Assembly: GCA_964582365.1 (NCBI GenBank)
Contig: CAZOQV010000010.1
Coordinates: 1-28,466 of the forward strand
DNA: 28,466 nucleotides
Reading direction: 5' to 3'
DNA from: WARW01 sp964582365
Lineage (GTDB): Bacteria > Patescibacteriota > Microgenomatia > UBA12405
A model generated the notes under the pieces. It made no database searches. It saw only the letters and a list, made by a program, of their open reading frames with translations, and was not told the origin of the DNA. Within the stretch, counting starts at the first letter, position 1. Each line of letters opens with the position of its first letter. Position numbers and translations under genes: made by a program. Positions 19,121-26,489 of the stretch are shown here, piece by piece.

Positions 19121-19720
19121 ATGATTTCGAGCTTAAAAGGAAAAATTTCTAGAGTTGGTAATAATTTTATAGAGATTGAAGTTCATGATGTTGGCTATTT
19201 AGTGTGGTGTGGTCAAAATTTTTTAAAGCGTCGAAATGTTGACGAAGAATTGAAAATTTATACTTATCAATCAGTTTCTGAAAATGATGTTAGTTTGTTT
19301 GGATTTGAAACCATTGACGATGTCAACTTATTTAAAATGTTAATTTCAGTTTCAGGAATTGGTCCAAAAACAGCTGCCCAAATAATGTCCTCCTCCGCTG
19401 AAGCTACGGACGGACGAGGGGCAGAAAGTATTATTAAGGCAATTGGAGAAGCGGACGTTAAGTTTTTTGAAAAAGTAAAAGGTATTGGTAAAAAGGGAGC
19501 ACAAAGAATAATTGTTGATTTAAAATCAAAAGTGGGCGGATTAGGAGAATTGGATTTAGCCGCCGACGCCAAGGCTATGGCGGCCGAGGATGATGATTTG
19601 AGTTTGAGTTTAAAGCAGTTGGGTTTTGATAGAAAAGAAATTGAAAAAGTGACAGCAAAAGTACCAGCTGAATTAGTGACGATTGAAGAAAAATTAGAAT
19701 GGTGTCTTGGGAATTTGTAA
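19121..19720 (+). CDS. ruvA: Holliday junction DNA helicase subunit RuvA
   Basis: RuvA binds four-way junctions as a tetramer and loads RuvB. Of its 199 residues, the N-terminal OB domain (M-I-S-S-L-K-G-K-I-S-R-V) covers about 1-62. The helix-hairpin-helix domain carries G-I-G-P-K-T-A-A-Q-I (about 83-92) and G-I-G-K-K-G-A-Q-R-I (about 122-131). The C-terminal RuvB-binding domain is L-S-L-S-L-K-Q-L-G-F onward. Two insertions relative to the family are GC-rich and repeat-like. S-S-A-E-A-T-D-G-R-G, after the first HhH, is encoded by TCCTCCGCTGAAGCTACGGA and following bases (19388-19420). A-A-D-A-K-A-M-A-A (147-155), in the flexible linker, is encoded by 19559-19584. ruvB starts 30 bases after the stop. 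Confidence 0.95.
   Translation: MISSLKGKISRVGNNFIEIEVHDVGYLVWCGQNFLKRRNVDEELKIYTYQSVSENDVSLFGFETIDDVNLFKMLISVSGIGPKTAAQIMSSSAEATDGRGAESIIKAIGEADVKFFEKVKGIGKKGAQRIIVDLKSKVGGLGELDLAADAKAMAAEDDDLSLSLKQLGFDRKEIEKVTAKVPAELVTIEEKLEWCLGNL
19388..19420 (+). repeat. GC-rich TCCGCTGAAGCTACGGA-type insertion in ruvA
   Basis: TCCG-CTGAAGCTA-CGGA forms a short stem within a GC-rich block and reads S-S-A-E-A-T-D-G-R-G. RuvA proteins normally go directly from the first HhH to the S-I-I-K-A-I helix. No second copy is seen in this window, so calling it a repeat is inference. Confidence 0.45.
19559..19584 (+). repeat. GC-rich 26-base coding palindrome in ruvA
   Basis: GCCGCC (19559-19564) pairs with GGCGGC (19579-19584). 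It is the same length and frame as 6466-6491 in leuS and 14761-14786 in wecG, and reads A-A-D-A-K-A-M-A-A in the protease-sensitive linker of RuvA. Confidence 0.8.
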
Positions 19721-19750
19721 TTAATAATTAAGAATTAATAATTAATAATA
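19719..19750 (+). repeat. AATTAATAAT-type repeat between ruvA and ruvB
   Basis: It fills the whole 30-base spacer between the ruvA stop and the ruvB start, and differs by only a few bases from the copies coding inside comEA and leuS. It leaves ruvB without a Shine-Dalgarno. Confidence 0.7.
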
Positions 19751-20710
19751 ATGGATAAAAAAATTTTAGACGAGAAGGCAGAAGTTGATGAAAAAATAGT
19801 GGAGAAAAGTTTGCGGCCACAAAAATTAAATGAATTTATTGGACAAGAAAAATTAAAAGAACAATTGCAGATTTTTTTGGAAGCGGCTAAAAATCGAAAC
19901 GAAGCCTTGGATCATATTTTATTTTATGGTCCTCCTGGATTGGGAAAAACAACTTTGGCATTTTTAATGGCCAGAGAAATGGGCAGTAATATTAAAATGA
20001 CTTCTGGTCCAGCTTTGACTCGGGCGGGTGATTTGGCTTCGATTTTAACTGGACTTAAAAAAGGAGATTTTTTATTTATTGATGAAATTCACCGCTTAAA
20101 TAAATTAGTGGAAGAAATGCTTTATAGCGCGATGGAAGATTTTGCCTTGGATATTGTGTTGGGTAAAGGGCCGTCGGCAAAAACCGTCAGGCTTAATTTA
20201 CAAAAATTTACCTTAGTTGGGGCAACAACTCGAATTGGATTAATTAGTGGGCCAATGAGAGACCGATTTGGTTATGTTCAACAGTTGGATTTTTATGAAG
20301 ATACTGATTTAAGTGAAATTATTGAAAGAACAGGAGAAGTTTTGAAATGTAAAATTAATTCTGATGCGGCTAAGTCGATTGCTAAAAGATCTCGGGGAAC
20401 TCCGAGAATTGCCAATAGATTATTGCGACGAGTTCGAGATTATGCCCAGGTTAAAAATGATGGCTTAATTACTTTAAATGAAGTGGAAGAGGCTTTGAAA
20501 ATGTTAGGAGTTGATAAAGATGGATTGTCGGACGCCGATCGAAAATATTTAGAAATAATTAAAAAACAATATAATGGAGGACCAGTGGGAGTGGAAAACA
20601 TCGCGGCAGCTTTGACGGAAGATGTGGGGACAATTACGGAAGTTTATGAACCGTTTTTAATGAAAAAAGGGCTAATTAAAAGAACACCAAAGGGCAGGGT
20701 GTTAACTTAG
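19751..20710 (+). CDS. ruvB: Holliday junction DNA helicase subunit RuvB
   Basis: RuvB is the hexameric AAA+ motor that drives branch migration. Of its 319 residues, Walker A is G-P-P-G-L-G-K-T-T (60-68) and Walker B is F-I-D-E-I-H-R (109-115). Sensor 1 lies in V-G-A-T-T-R, the arginine finger in M-R-D-R-F-G, and sensor 2 in G-T-P-R-I-A-N-R-L-L-R-R. The C-terminal winged helix ends with I-K-R-T-P-K-G-R. All key parts are intact and the length is typical. It is the last gene of the ruv cluster; the minus-strand HTH gene converges on it. Confidence 0.97.
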   Translation: MDKKILDEKAEVDEKIVEKSLRPQKLNEFIGQEKLKEQLQIFLEAAKNRNEALDHILFYGPPGLGKTTLAFLMAREMGSNIKMTSGPALTRAGDLASILTGLKKGDFLFIDEIHRLNKLVEEMLYSAMEDFALDIVLGKGPSAKTVRLNLQKFTLVGATTRIGLISGPMRDRFGYVQQLDFYEDTDLSEIIERTGEVLKCKINSDAAKSIAKRSRGTPRIANRLLRRVRDYAQVKNDGLITLNEVEEALKMLGVDKDGLSDADRKYLEIIKKQYNGGPVGVENIAAALTEDVGTITEVYEPFLMKKGLIKRTPKGRVLT

Positions 20711-20743
20711 ATCATTGATCGTAGATCTTAAATCGTAGAAAAT

Positions 20744-21001
20744 TTATTCGGCTTGGATGCCAAGTAACCACAAGACGGCTTCTTTACGATAGCGACGATC
20801 ACCGCGGGCATTAATTCGGATGGCTGGTAATTTACCTCGTTTTCCCCATCTTTTGATGGTTAATTTACTAACGCGGAGTAAGTCGGCGACTTCGGCGACG
20901 GTTAAAAGGTCGGGAAGATTATCGATAGAGACTCCGTTTATTTTTTTTGGGACTGATGTTTGTTTCACAAGGTTGTCTTGTGTGTCTGTTTGATAGTCCA
21001 T
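20744..21001 (-). CDS. Excisionase/MerR-type HTH DNA-binding protein
   Basis: The 85-residue protein has one winged-helix domain of the excisionase family in its C-terminal half. L-L-T-V-A-E-V-A-D-L-L-R-V-S is the first helix and turn, K-L-T-I-K-R-W-G-K-R-G-K-L-P-A the recognition helix and wing, then R-R-Y-R-K-E-A-V-L-W-L-L. The first 30 residues are polar and probably disordered. Such proteins bind DNA as small regulators or recombination directionality factors; no integrase is nearby, so a regulatory role is more likely. A Shine-Dalgarno AGAGGA lies about eight bases before the ATG. GC-rich codons set it somewhat apart. Confidence 0.8.
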   Translation of the reverse strand: MDYQTDTQDNLVKQTSVPKKINGVSIDNLPDLLTVAEVADLLRVSKLTIKRWGKRGKLPAIRINARGDRRYRKEAVLWLLGIQAE

Positions 21002-21137
21002 TTGGTGTATCCTCTTATATCAAAATAATGATTAACTAATATCAGTAAAACATATTGGATATTTATGTGTCAATAATCAAAAATTACCCTGTTATCTTCT
21101 TTGACTTAAAGGAGGGGAAAAATTATCTTTTTTGGTG

Positions 21138-21143
21138 TAAAAT
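21138..21143 (+). promoter_or_regulatory. -10 box of the dehydrogenase-manC unit, leaderless
   Basis: TAAAAT is preceded by GTG and lies five bases before the ATG at 21149. This is the same arrangement as leuS and mreB. No good -35 box is visible at the usual distance. Confidence 0.6.
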
Positions 21144-21148
21144 TACCT

Positions 21149-22168
21149 ATGGAAGAAAACAATCAAACAAAGACTGATTTGAAAATTGCATTTTTTGGAG
21201 TTAAAAGTTGGGAAAGAGAAATTATCGAAAAGGAAATTTCTAAACTAGACAGTTTTGGAGTGGGAATTTTTGAAAAAGAAGTTCAAGAAGATTTGGAATT
21301 GGCCAGTAAGTACGATATAATTTCACCTTTTGTTTATTCAAAAATAAATAAACAGACATTGGATAAATTGCCGAATTTAAAAATGGTGGCGACTAGATCA
21401 ACTGGTTATGACCATATAGATGTAGATGAGTGTAATAAAAGAAAAATAATTTGGAAAAATGTGCCGGCCTATGGTTCGGAAACAGTGGCGGAATATACTT
21501 TTGCTTTAATGCTGGCTATTACTAGAAAAGTAGTTGAAGCGCATCAATCAGTGGAAGATGGAGAGTTTAATCCGGAGGGTTTGACCGGAATAGATTTGGG
21601 AGGAAAAACCTTAGGAGTGATAGGTGTTGGAAAGATAGGCCAAAATGTTGTCCACATTGCTAAAGCCTTTGGAATGAAAGTTTTAGGAGTAGATGCGATG
21701 TTAACTCCTGAATTGGCAAAAAAAATCGGTTGTAAATTGGTCGATTTGGAAACTTGTTTGAAAGAATCGGATATTGTGACACTTCACGTGCCATCAATTA
21801 AAGAAACTTTTCATTTGATTAATAAAAAAAATATTAAATTAATGAAAAAAGGAAGTTATTTAATAAATACAGCCAGAGGGGCAGTAGTGGAAACAGAAGC
21901 AATTCTTTGGGCATTAAATAATAAGATTTTAGCTGGAGCTGGATTAGATACAACTGAAGATGAATCGGAATTGGAAAGTATGAGTATGGTAATCAGTCAA
22001 AAACCCACAAAAGAACAACTACAAGGTATCTTAACTTTTCATTTGTTAAGAGATAGAGATGATGTAATTTTTACTCCACATAATGCTTTTAATACTAAAG
22101 AAGCGATTGAAAGAATCGTGGAGACAACAATAGAGAATATTAAAAACTATATTAAAATTAATAATTAA
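21149..22168 (+). CDS. D-isomer-specific 2-hydroxyacid dehydrogenase
   Basis: This NAD-dependent dehydrogenase of the D-lactate / phosphoglycerate dehydrogenase family has 339 residues. The Rossmann motif G-V-G-K-I-G is at about 164-169, preceded by L-G-V-I and followed by the acidic D182-type position (V-D-A). The catalytic trio is visible: Arg in N-T-A-R-G-A, Glu in L-D-T-T-E-D-E and His in T-P-H-N-A-F-N. The N-terminal catalytic domain shows T-R-S-T-G-Y-D-H-I-D, resembling D-lactate dehydrogenases (pyruvate to D-lactate), which fits a fermentative CPR cell. The exact substrate is inference. manC begins nine bases after the stop, so they are likely cotranscribed. Confidence 0.9.
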   Translation: MEENNQTKTDLKIAFFGVKSWEREIIEKEISKLDSFGVGIFEKEVQEDLELASKYDIISPFVYSKINKQTLDKLPNLKMVATRSTGYDHIDVDECNKRKIIWKNVPAYGSETVAEYTFALMLAITRKVVEAHQSVEDGEFNPEGLTGIDLGGKTLGVIGVGKIGQNVVHIAKAFGMKVLGVDAMLTPELAKKIGCKLVDLETCLKESDIVTLHVPSIKETFHLINKKNIKLMKKGSYLINTARGAVVETEAILWALNNKILAGAGLDTTEDESELESMSMVISQKPTKEQLQGILTFHLLRDRDDVIFTPHNAFNTKEAIERIVETTIENIKNYIKINN

Positions 22169-22177
22169 AAATAATTT

Positions 22178-23233
22178 ATGAAAACAGTAATTATTTGTGG
22201 TGGTATTGGCTCAAAAATGTGGCCGATGAGTCGAAGTACGATGCCAAAACACTTTTTGCCACTTATTCAAGGTAAATCATTATTCCAGTTGAATTACGAG
22301 GTTTTAAGAAAGAGGTTTAGTCCAGAAGAAATATTTTTACAAACAAATGAGATTCAAGCTAAAATTGCTAAAAGTATTGTTCCAGAAATTATTGAAGAAA
22401 ATATTTTTGTAGAGCCAGAAATGAGAAATCAGGGGCCAGCGACTGGATTTGCGGCAGCCCAATTAATTAAAAGAGGATTTGGAGATGAACCTTTTATTTT
22501 AATTCAAACAGATGATTTAAGAGAACCTCCAGAAAAGTTTTTAGACATGATTGATGAAATAAATAAAGTGGCAAGTTATGAAGATAAATACATAACTGGT
22601 GGATTTATGCCGGAATCAATTGTGAGAGGAGTGGATTATTTGGTTAAAGGAAGTTTAATTAGTGAAGAAAATGGAGTGAAAATTTTTAAAGTGGCTGATT
22701 ATATTGATAGAACTGAAGAGGATAAAATTAAACAATATTTAGGGACAGATAAATTGCTACTCCATACTAATCACACCACAATGACTCCAAATAATTTATT
22801 GAAAATGTATCAAAAATATAAACCAGAGTGGTATCAGCCTTTAGTGGAAATTAGTAAGGGTGGTGATGTGGTGAGCGAATATGCCAAAATGCCTAAGGGA
22901 GCAATAGAAGAAGTAACAAAAGTAATTTACAGAGAAGATGGGGCATTAGTGGTTGAATTGCCTTTTGAATGGGTAGATTTTGGAACGTGGGAATCAGTGG
23001 CTAACTACATGAAAAAGAAAGGAATGTATCAACCAGAAGATCTTTTAGAAATAGAAAGTAGCGAAAACTTTGTTTACAAAAAAGATAAAAAATTTATCGC
23101 AATGATTGGTGTTGATAATTTAGTGGTAGTGGATACAGGGGATGCTTTATTGATTATTAAAAAAGAGGCAAGCGGAAAAGTGGGACAAATAGTGGACAAA
23201 TTAAAAGAGGAAAACAGAAAGGAACTAATATAA
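22178..23233 (+). CDS. manC: Mannose-1-phosphate guanylyltransferase-like protein
   Basis: This nucleotidyltransferase forms GDP-mannose from mannose-1-phosphate and GTP, supplying surface glycans. Of its 351 residues, the signature at 8-26 reads G-G-I-G-S-K-M-W-P-M-S-R, then P-K-H-F, where the family usually has G-G-x-G-T-R-L-W-P. The Thr-Arg to Ser-Lys change is conservative. Further motifs are Q-G-P-A-T-G-F-A-A and F-I-L-I-Q-T-D-D (family usually D-H). W-V-D-F-G-T-W-E-S sits near the C-terminal third, then a beta-helix-like end, V-V-V-D-T-G-D-A-L-L. There is no isomerase domain. Sugar and base specificity are inferred from family resemblance. It lies nine bases downstream of the dehydrogenase gene. 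Confidence 0.85.
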   Translation: MKTVIICGGIGSKMWPMSRSTMPKHFLPLIQGKSLFQLNYEVLRKRFSPEEIFLQTNEIQAKIAKSIVPEIIEENIFVEPEMRNQGPATGFAAAQLIKRGFGDEPFILIQTDDLREPPEKFLDMIDEINKVASYEDKYITGGFMPESIVRGVDYLVKGSLISEENGVKIFKVADYIDRTEEDKIKQYLGTDKLLLHTNHTTMTPNNLLKMYQKYKPEWYQPLVEISKGGDVVSEYAKMPKGAIEEVTKVIYREDGALVVELPFEWVDFGTWESVANYMKKKGMYQPEDLLEIESSENFVYKKDKKFIAMIGVDNLVVVDTGDALLIIKKEASGKVGQIVDKLKEENRKELI

Positions 23234-23247
23234 TTCTTTATACAGGA

Positions 23248-23577
23248 TTATTTTTTGTTTATTAATTCAGCTAGTTCTTGAACTCTTTTTACACCTTTGG
23301 CGTGTGCTTCTGATCCGTCTATCGAATCGGTAAATCCATCTAATGAGGAAGTAGCTTTCATTGTTTCTATTATTTTATTTATGGTTGGATCTTTTTGATT
23401 GTTTAAGACAACTTCTTCTATATCTTTCCAATCAGCCCAAAAATAATCACCTGGACCCTCAACTGATGATGGAACAGAAATCCTTTCATTTTTATTACCG
23501 ACGGGAAAAACATTTTCTGCACCACCAGCTTTTTCTATAAGAGTATCTATATTTGAGAATGTTTCTATTGTTTTCAT
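23248..23577 (-). CDS. Unknown small soluble protein
   Basis: The 109-residue protein begins at M-K-T-I-E-T-F-S-N. A longer in-frame start at 23664 would add 29 hydrophobic and basic residues. However, TACAAT on the minus strand (23583-23588) lies five bases before the shorter start, matching the leaderless pattern seen across the window. The protein is acidic with predicted helices, and contains G-D-Y-F-W-A-D-W-K-D-I-E-E-V and a C-terminal G-V-K-R-V-Q-E-L-A-E-L-I-N-K-K helix. No family was recognised. It converges with manC (14 bases between the coding ends). Confidence 0.55.
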   Translation of the reverse strand: MKTIETFSNIDTLIEKAGGAENVFPVGNKNERISVPSSVEGPGDYFWADWKDIEEVVLNNQKDPTINKIIETMKATSSLDGFTDSIDGSEAHAKGVKRVQELAELINKK

Positions 23578-23662
23578 ATCGTATTGTATCACTTTTTTAT
23601 TTATTTTTTTAATTGGGTGATTTTTGAAAAGGAAAATACTGAGTTCTAAAACGAATCCGATC

Positions 23663-23681
23663 ACCTGATCTAAAATCAGGT
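23663..23681. promoter_or_regulatory. Inverted repeat around a -10 box (possible operator)
   Basis: ACCTGAT and ATCAGGT form a perfect 7-bp inverted repeat with a 5-base centre. It contains TAAAAT and ends at the base before the ATG of the 43-residue open frame. A repressor bound here would block transcription; a hairpin in a leaderless mRNA is not possible, since the transcript would start within it. Confidence 0.45.
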
Positions 23682-23813
23682 ATGAAGAAAATTAATAAAA
23701 TTAAAGCATTTTTTAGTGATGAACCAGAAGTAGTGGGTGGAGTATTGGAAAAAGAATGTAAAGAAACTTATACAAGAATTGGTTGGGGTGATTTTTTGGA
23801 GAAGATAGATTAA
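23682..23813 (+). CDS. Putative 43-residue protein
   Basis: This short open frame starts M-K-K-I-N-K-I-K-A-F-F and ends W-G-D-F-L-E-K-I-D. It is supported by TAAAAT (23671-23676) exactly five bases before the ATG, as in leuS and mreB. The -10 box is embedded in a perfect inverted repeat, ACCTGAT-CTAAA-ATCAGGT (23663-23681), which ends at the base before the ATG and could be an operator. The stop overlaps the stop of the convergent TrmB-like regulator by a few bases. No family was recognised. Confidence 0.45.
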   Translation: MKKINKIKAFFSDEPEVVGGVLEKECKETYTRIGWGDFLEKID

Positions 23814-24595
23814 AAATTTTTTATCGGGGTGCTCTGGAACCAAAGATTTTCAAAAATCTGTTTTTGCATGTCGACTAAATATTTATTTTTCATTTCTAAA
23901 CAAAAAATATCTTTATTTTCGAGAAAATGACAGATGGTAAAGATATCGTTGTATATAAAAATATCGGCTCGAATAGTGAGAATTTTTGGAGAAATAAAAT
24001 TTATTTGTTGAAATTTTTCTAAATCTTTTATGTGAGAGAATACTCCAAATTTTTCTAGGTTGGATAATGATCGAGAATATATTTTTTTATCAAATAATTG
24101 TTGACGAAGTTTTTCGGCTTCGTCATGTGGCATGTAAGCATCAGCGGTGGAAACTTCATAACTTAGAAATTCATTTTTGGCATTTAATAAATTCCAATTA
24201 ACTCGGGATAGCCCTTCTTGACCTCGATAATATAAAATTTGAGAATCGGAATTATCGATATTAATATAATTTTCTAACATATTTATGGTTTCTGGTAATG
24301 ACTTTTTGAGGGCGAATAATTCGGTTTCTTTTTTAGAAAGAATAAAATTTAATTGCGAAGGGTGACTGGCTTTAAATTTAAATCCATTTTCATTGTATTG
24401 TTGGACGACTAATTCTTTTTCGATTAACTTGTCCAAAATTCGATACACCTTAGTTCGGCCGAGGTGTAAATTGCGACTAATGGTTAGAGCAGATGAAGTG
24501 TTGTTTTCAAGTAAATTAAGGTATATTTTGATTTCTTCGGTACTTAATCCAAATGGTTTTAATAATGGTATTAACTTGTCTGTTTGTTCGGACAT
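23810..24595 (-). CDS. TrmB-family transcriptional regulator
   Basis: This 261-residue regulator has an N-terminal winged helix (about 10-80: L-S-T-E-E-I-K-I-Y-L-N-L-L, then L-H-L-G-R-T-K-V-Y-R-I-L-D-K-L-I-E-K-E-L-V). A coiled helix comes next (about 95-115), then a C-terminal sensor-like alpha/beta domain of the kind found in TrmB-type regulators and related to phospholipase-D folds (Y-Y-R-G-Q-E-G-L). The ATG at 24595 is preferred over 24631: TTGAAT-N17-TAGAAT (minus strand, 24603-24631) ends seven bases before it and covers the longer start. The gene is divergent from an EamA transporter with overlapping promoters, so it probably controls that transporter and itself. The ligand is unknown. 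Confidence 0.8.
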   Translation of the reverse strand: MSEQTDKLIPLLKPFGLSTEEIKIYLNLLENNTSSALTISRNLHLGRTKVYRILDKLIEKELVVQQYNENGFKFKASHPSQLNFILSKKETELFALKKSLPETINMLENYINIDNSDSQILYYRGQEGLSRVNWNLLNAKNEFLSYEVSTADAYMPHDEAEKLRQQLFDKKIYSRSLSNLEKFGVFSHIKDLEKFQQINFISPKILTIRADIFIYNDIFTICHFLENKDIFCLEMKNKYLVDMQKQIFENLWFQSTPIKNF

Positions 24596-24599
24596 CAAA

Positions 24600-24636
24600 T
24601 GTATTCTATGACTTTTATTTGATATATTCAAGTAGA
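24600..24636. promoter_or_regulatory. Overlapping divergent promoters, regulator and transporter
   Basis: Minus strand: -35 TTGAAT (24626-24631), 17 bases, -10 TAGAAT (24603-24608), then seven bases to the regulator ATG. Plus strand: a -10-like TATATT (24623-24628) lies eight bases before the transporter ATG and overlaps the regulator's -35 box. RNA polymerase cannot use both at once. Confidence 0.55.
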
Positions 24637-25667
24637 ATGAAACAAATAAATAATCAAAAAATTAAAGGAACGGGTTTTATTTTAATGTCGGCGTTTTTTT
24701 ATGCGTCGTATGGAGTGTGGTCGCGACTAATGGCTAATTATTTTGGGGAATTTTCTCAAGCATGGACTAGAGCCTTAGTATTATTGGTGGGAACTTTGAT
24801 TTTAAATATATTCTTTAAATTTTTTAAACCAGTCAATAAAAAAGATTGGATTTGGTTTGGAGTAATTGCTCTGATGGGTTTAAATCAGGCGCCATATTTT
24901 TATGGTTTTAAACATTTAAATATAGGGACGGCGACATTAATCTTTTATGCTGCCTTATTAATTGGCGGGTACTTAATTGGAAGATTTAGTTTTAAGGAAA
25001 AAATAACTAAAATTAAATTAATAAGTTTAGGGTTAGCGATTTTAGGAATGTTGGTAATTTATCAATTAACTTTGAATTCAAACCAATTATTAGCAGTTGG
25101 ATTAACTATTTTGGCTGGATTGATGGGGGCGGGGGGAGTGGTGTTTACTAAAAAATTATCGGGTGAATACCCAGAAATTCAGATTATGACTAGTTATTTT
25201 ATTTCAATTACAGTAGTAAATTTTATAATGTCAGCAATATTCAAAGATTCGCTACCGGCTCTTGGTTTCACTTTACCTTGGTTGGCTCAATTTGGTTATT
25301 TAGTGGCCTTTTTAGTGGCTAATTTGGCGGTAATTCAAGGATTTAAGCATTTAGAACCAAGTGTGNNNNNNNNNNNNNNNNNNNNNNNNNNNNNNNNNNN
25401 NNNNNNNNNNNNNNNNNNNNNNNNNNNNNNNNNNNNNNNNNNNNNNNNNNNNNNNNNNNNNNNNNTTTAGTGGCTAATTTGGCGGTAATTCAAGGATTTA
25501 AGCATTTAGAACCAAGTGTGGGTAGTTTAATTGGGTTGGTGGAAATAATTTTTGGAGTGGTATTTGGAACAGTTTTATTTGGAGAGGTAATAGGGTGGGG
25601 AGTGGTAATTGGAAGTATTTTGATTTTAGTGGCAGCGGTTTTACCGAATGTAAAATTAAAAAAATAA
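24637..25667 (+). CDS. EamA/DMT-family transporter (split by false gap)
   Basis: This is a drug/metabolite transporter superfamily permease with ten predicted membrane helices in two EamA repeats. Recognisable parts are G-F-I-L-M-S-A-F-F-Y-A-S-Y-G-V, A-L-M-G-L-N-Q-A-P-Y-F-Y-G-F, A-T-L-I-F-Y-A-A and the C-terminal L-E-P-S-V-G-S-L-I-G-L-V-E-I-I-F-G-V (the E-P helix). The N run at 25366-25465 interrupts it. The 55 bases at 25311-25365 equal those at 25466-25520, and removing 155 bases gives one continuous 291-residue frame, the normal length. The substrate is unknown; many members export amino acids or metabolites. It is divergent from the TrmB-like regulator, its likely controller. Confidence 0.88.
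25366..25465. other. Spurious scaffold gap with 55-base duplicated flanks
   Basis: Bases 25311-25365 are repeated exactly at 25466-25520. As at 15000-15099, the contig ends overlap by 55 bases and the gap does not exist in the genome. Confidence 0.93.
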
Positions 25668-25677
25668 TACAAAATTT

Positions 25678-25711
25678 TTGTTTTATTGTAGGGGCGAGGC
25701 ATGCCTCGCCC
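25678..25711. repeat. REP-like palindrome upstream of the transposase
   Basis: GGGCGAGGCATGCCTCGCCC (25692-25711) is a perfect palindrome centred on GCATGC, preceded by the conserved head TTTTATTGTAGG. The same head precedes the element at 26201-26232 and appears in reverse at about 25921-25932. Confidence 0.85.
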
Positions 25712-25884
25712 TTGTTTGTATTTGATTTGGTGAGTATATCTCTGTCTAGCCCGGTTCAATTTGATTGTGATTAATTTAAATTTTAATTTTGTAATTTAAT
25801 TATTATGTTTTTAATATTACAATATCATTATTAATGATAATAGGATATTTAATTGATAATGAGGCAGGTATGGATTATTAATAA

Positions 25885-25932
25885 TAGGGTACAGGCATGC
25901 CTGTACCCTACAACGCAGAATCCTACAATAAA
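25885..25932. repeat. REP-like palindrome beside the transposase
   Basis: A perfect 26-base palindrome lies at 25885-25910 (outer bases TAGGGTACAGG, centre GCATGC). It is followed by a CCTACAATAAA tail, the reverse of the TTTATTGTAGG head of the other copies, so this element is inverted relative to them. Confidence 0.85.
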
Positions 25933-25955
25933 AGAATACAAAATATAGAAATAAG

Positions 25956-26420
25956 ATGAGATCATGTCAAAGAAAAAAGAATAGATGTTTGGATTTTGAT
26001 TATGATAGTGGTGGTTATTATTTTTTAACGATTTGTATAAAAAATAGAAGGAATTTTTTTGGAACCATTGAAAATGGACAAATTTATTTGACTGATTTTG
26101 GAATTTTGGCAAATGAGTTATGGAATGAAATACCAAATCATTATTCGCAAGTGATTTTAGATGATTATGTGGTAATGCCAGACCATATTCACGCAATTGT
26201 ATTTATTGTAGGGGACAGGCATGCCTGTCCCCAAGTAATCAGAAGACAAAATCAAACAATACCAATTATTGTTGGTTCGTATAAATCGACTGTTTCAAAA
26301 AATATTGATAAAAAATTTTGTTTTATGTGGCAGAAGTCATTTTTTGATAGAGGAATTCGAAATGAAAAAGAATATTTGGTTTATAAAAACTATATTCGTG
26401 ATAATCCGATAAATTTCTAG
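25956..26420 (+). CDS. HUH transposase of the RAYT / IS200-like (Y1) family
   Basis: This single-stranded DNA transposase, of the family that mobilises REP palindromes, has 154 residues. The core is Y-Y-F-L-T-I-C-I-K-N-R (21-31), the HUH motif M-P-D-H-I-H-A-I-V (74-82; H77, H79), Y-K-S-T-V-S-K and the C-terminal W-Q-K-S-F-F-D-R-G-I-R-N-E-K-E-Y, then Y-I-R-D-N-P. In related proteins the W-Q block usually reads Y-Y/H-D-H; here it is F-F-D-R, so the nucleophilic Tyr cannot be assigned (Y109, Y140 or Y143 are candidates). Residues V-G-D-R-H-A-C-P are encoded by a REP-like palindrome (26208-26232) lying in the gene in-frame. Two more REP palindromes lie just upstream. A bidirectional terminator follows. 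Confidence 0.88.
   Translation: MRSCQRKKNRCLDFDYDSGGYYFLTICIKNRRNFFGTIENGQIYLTDFGILANELWNEIPNHYSQVILDDYVVMPDHIHAIVFIVGDRHACPQVIRRQNQTIPIIVGSYKSTVSKNIDKKFCFMWQKSFFDRGIRNEKEYLVYKNYIRDNPINF
26201..26232. repeat. REP-like palindrome inside the transposase gene
   Basis: GGGGACAGGCATGCCTGTCCCC is a perfect 22-base palindrome at 26211-26232, with the conserved head ATTTATTGTA before it. It keeps the transposase frame open and lies in the loop after the HUH strand. Confidence 0.9.
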
Positions 26421-26423
26421 AAT

Positions 26424-26483
26424 ATCAGCCACAGGCTGATTGGCCTTTGGCCAAAAAAAATCCCCCAAAAATGGGGGATTTTT
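26424..26483. terminator. Triple hairpin, bidirectional terminator
   Basis: ATCAGCC/GGCTGAT (26424-26440), TGGCC/GGCCA (26441-26453) and AAAAATCCCCC/GGGGGATTTTT (26456-26483) lie in a row. The last has A-runs and T-runs on both sides, so it can terminate the minus-strand rplJ-rplL operon and the plus-strand transposase gene. Confidence 0.88.
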
Positions 26484-26489
26484 AATGTG

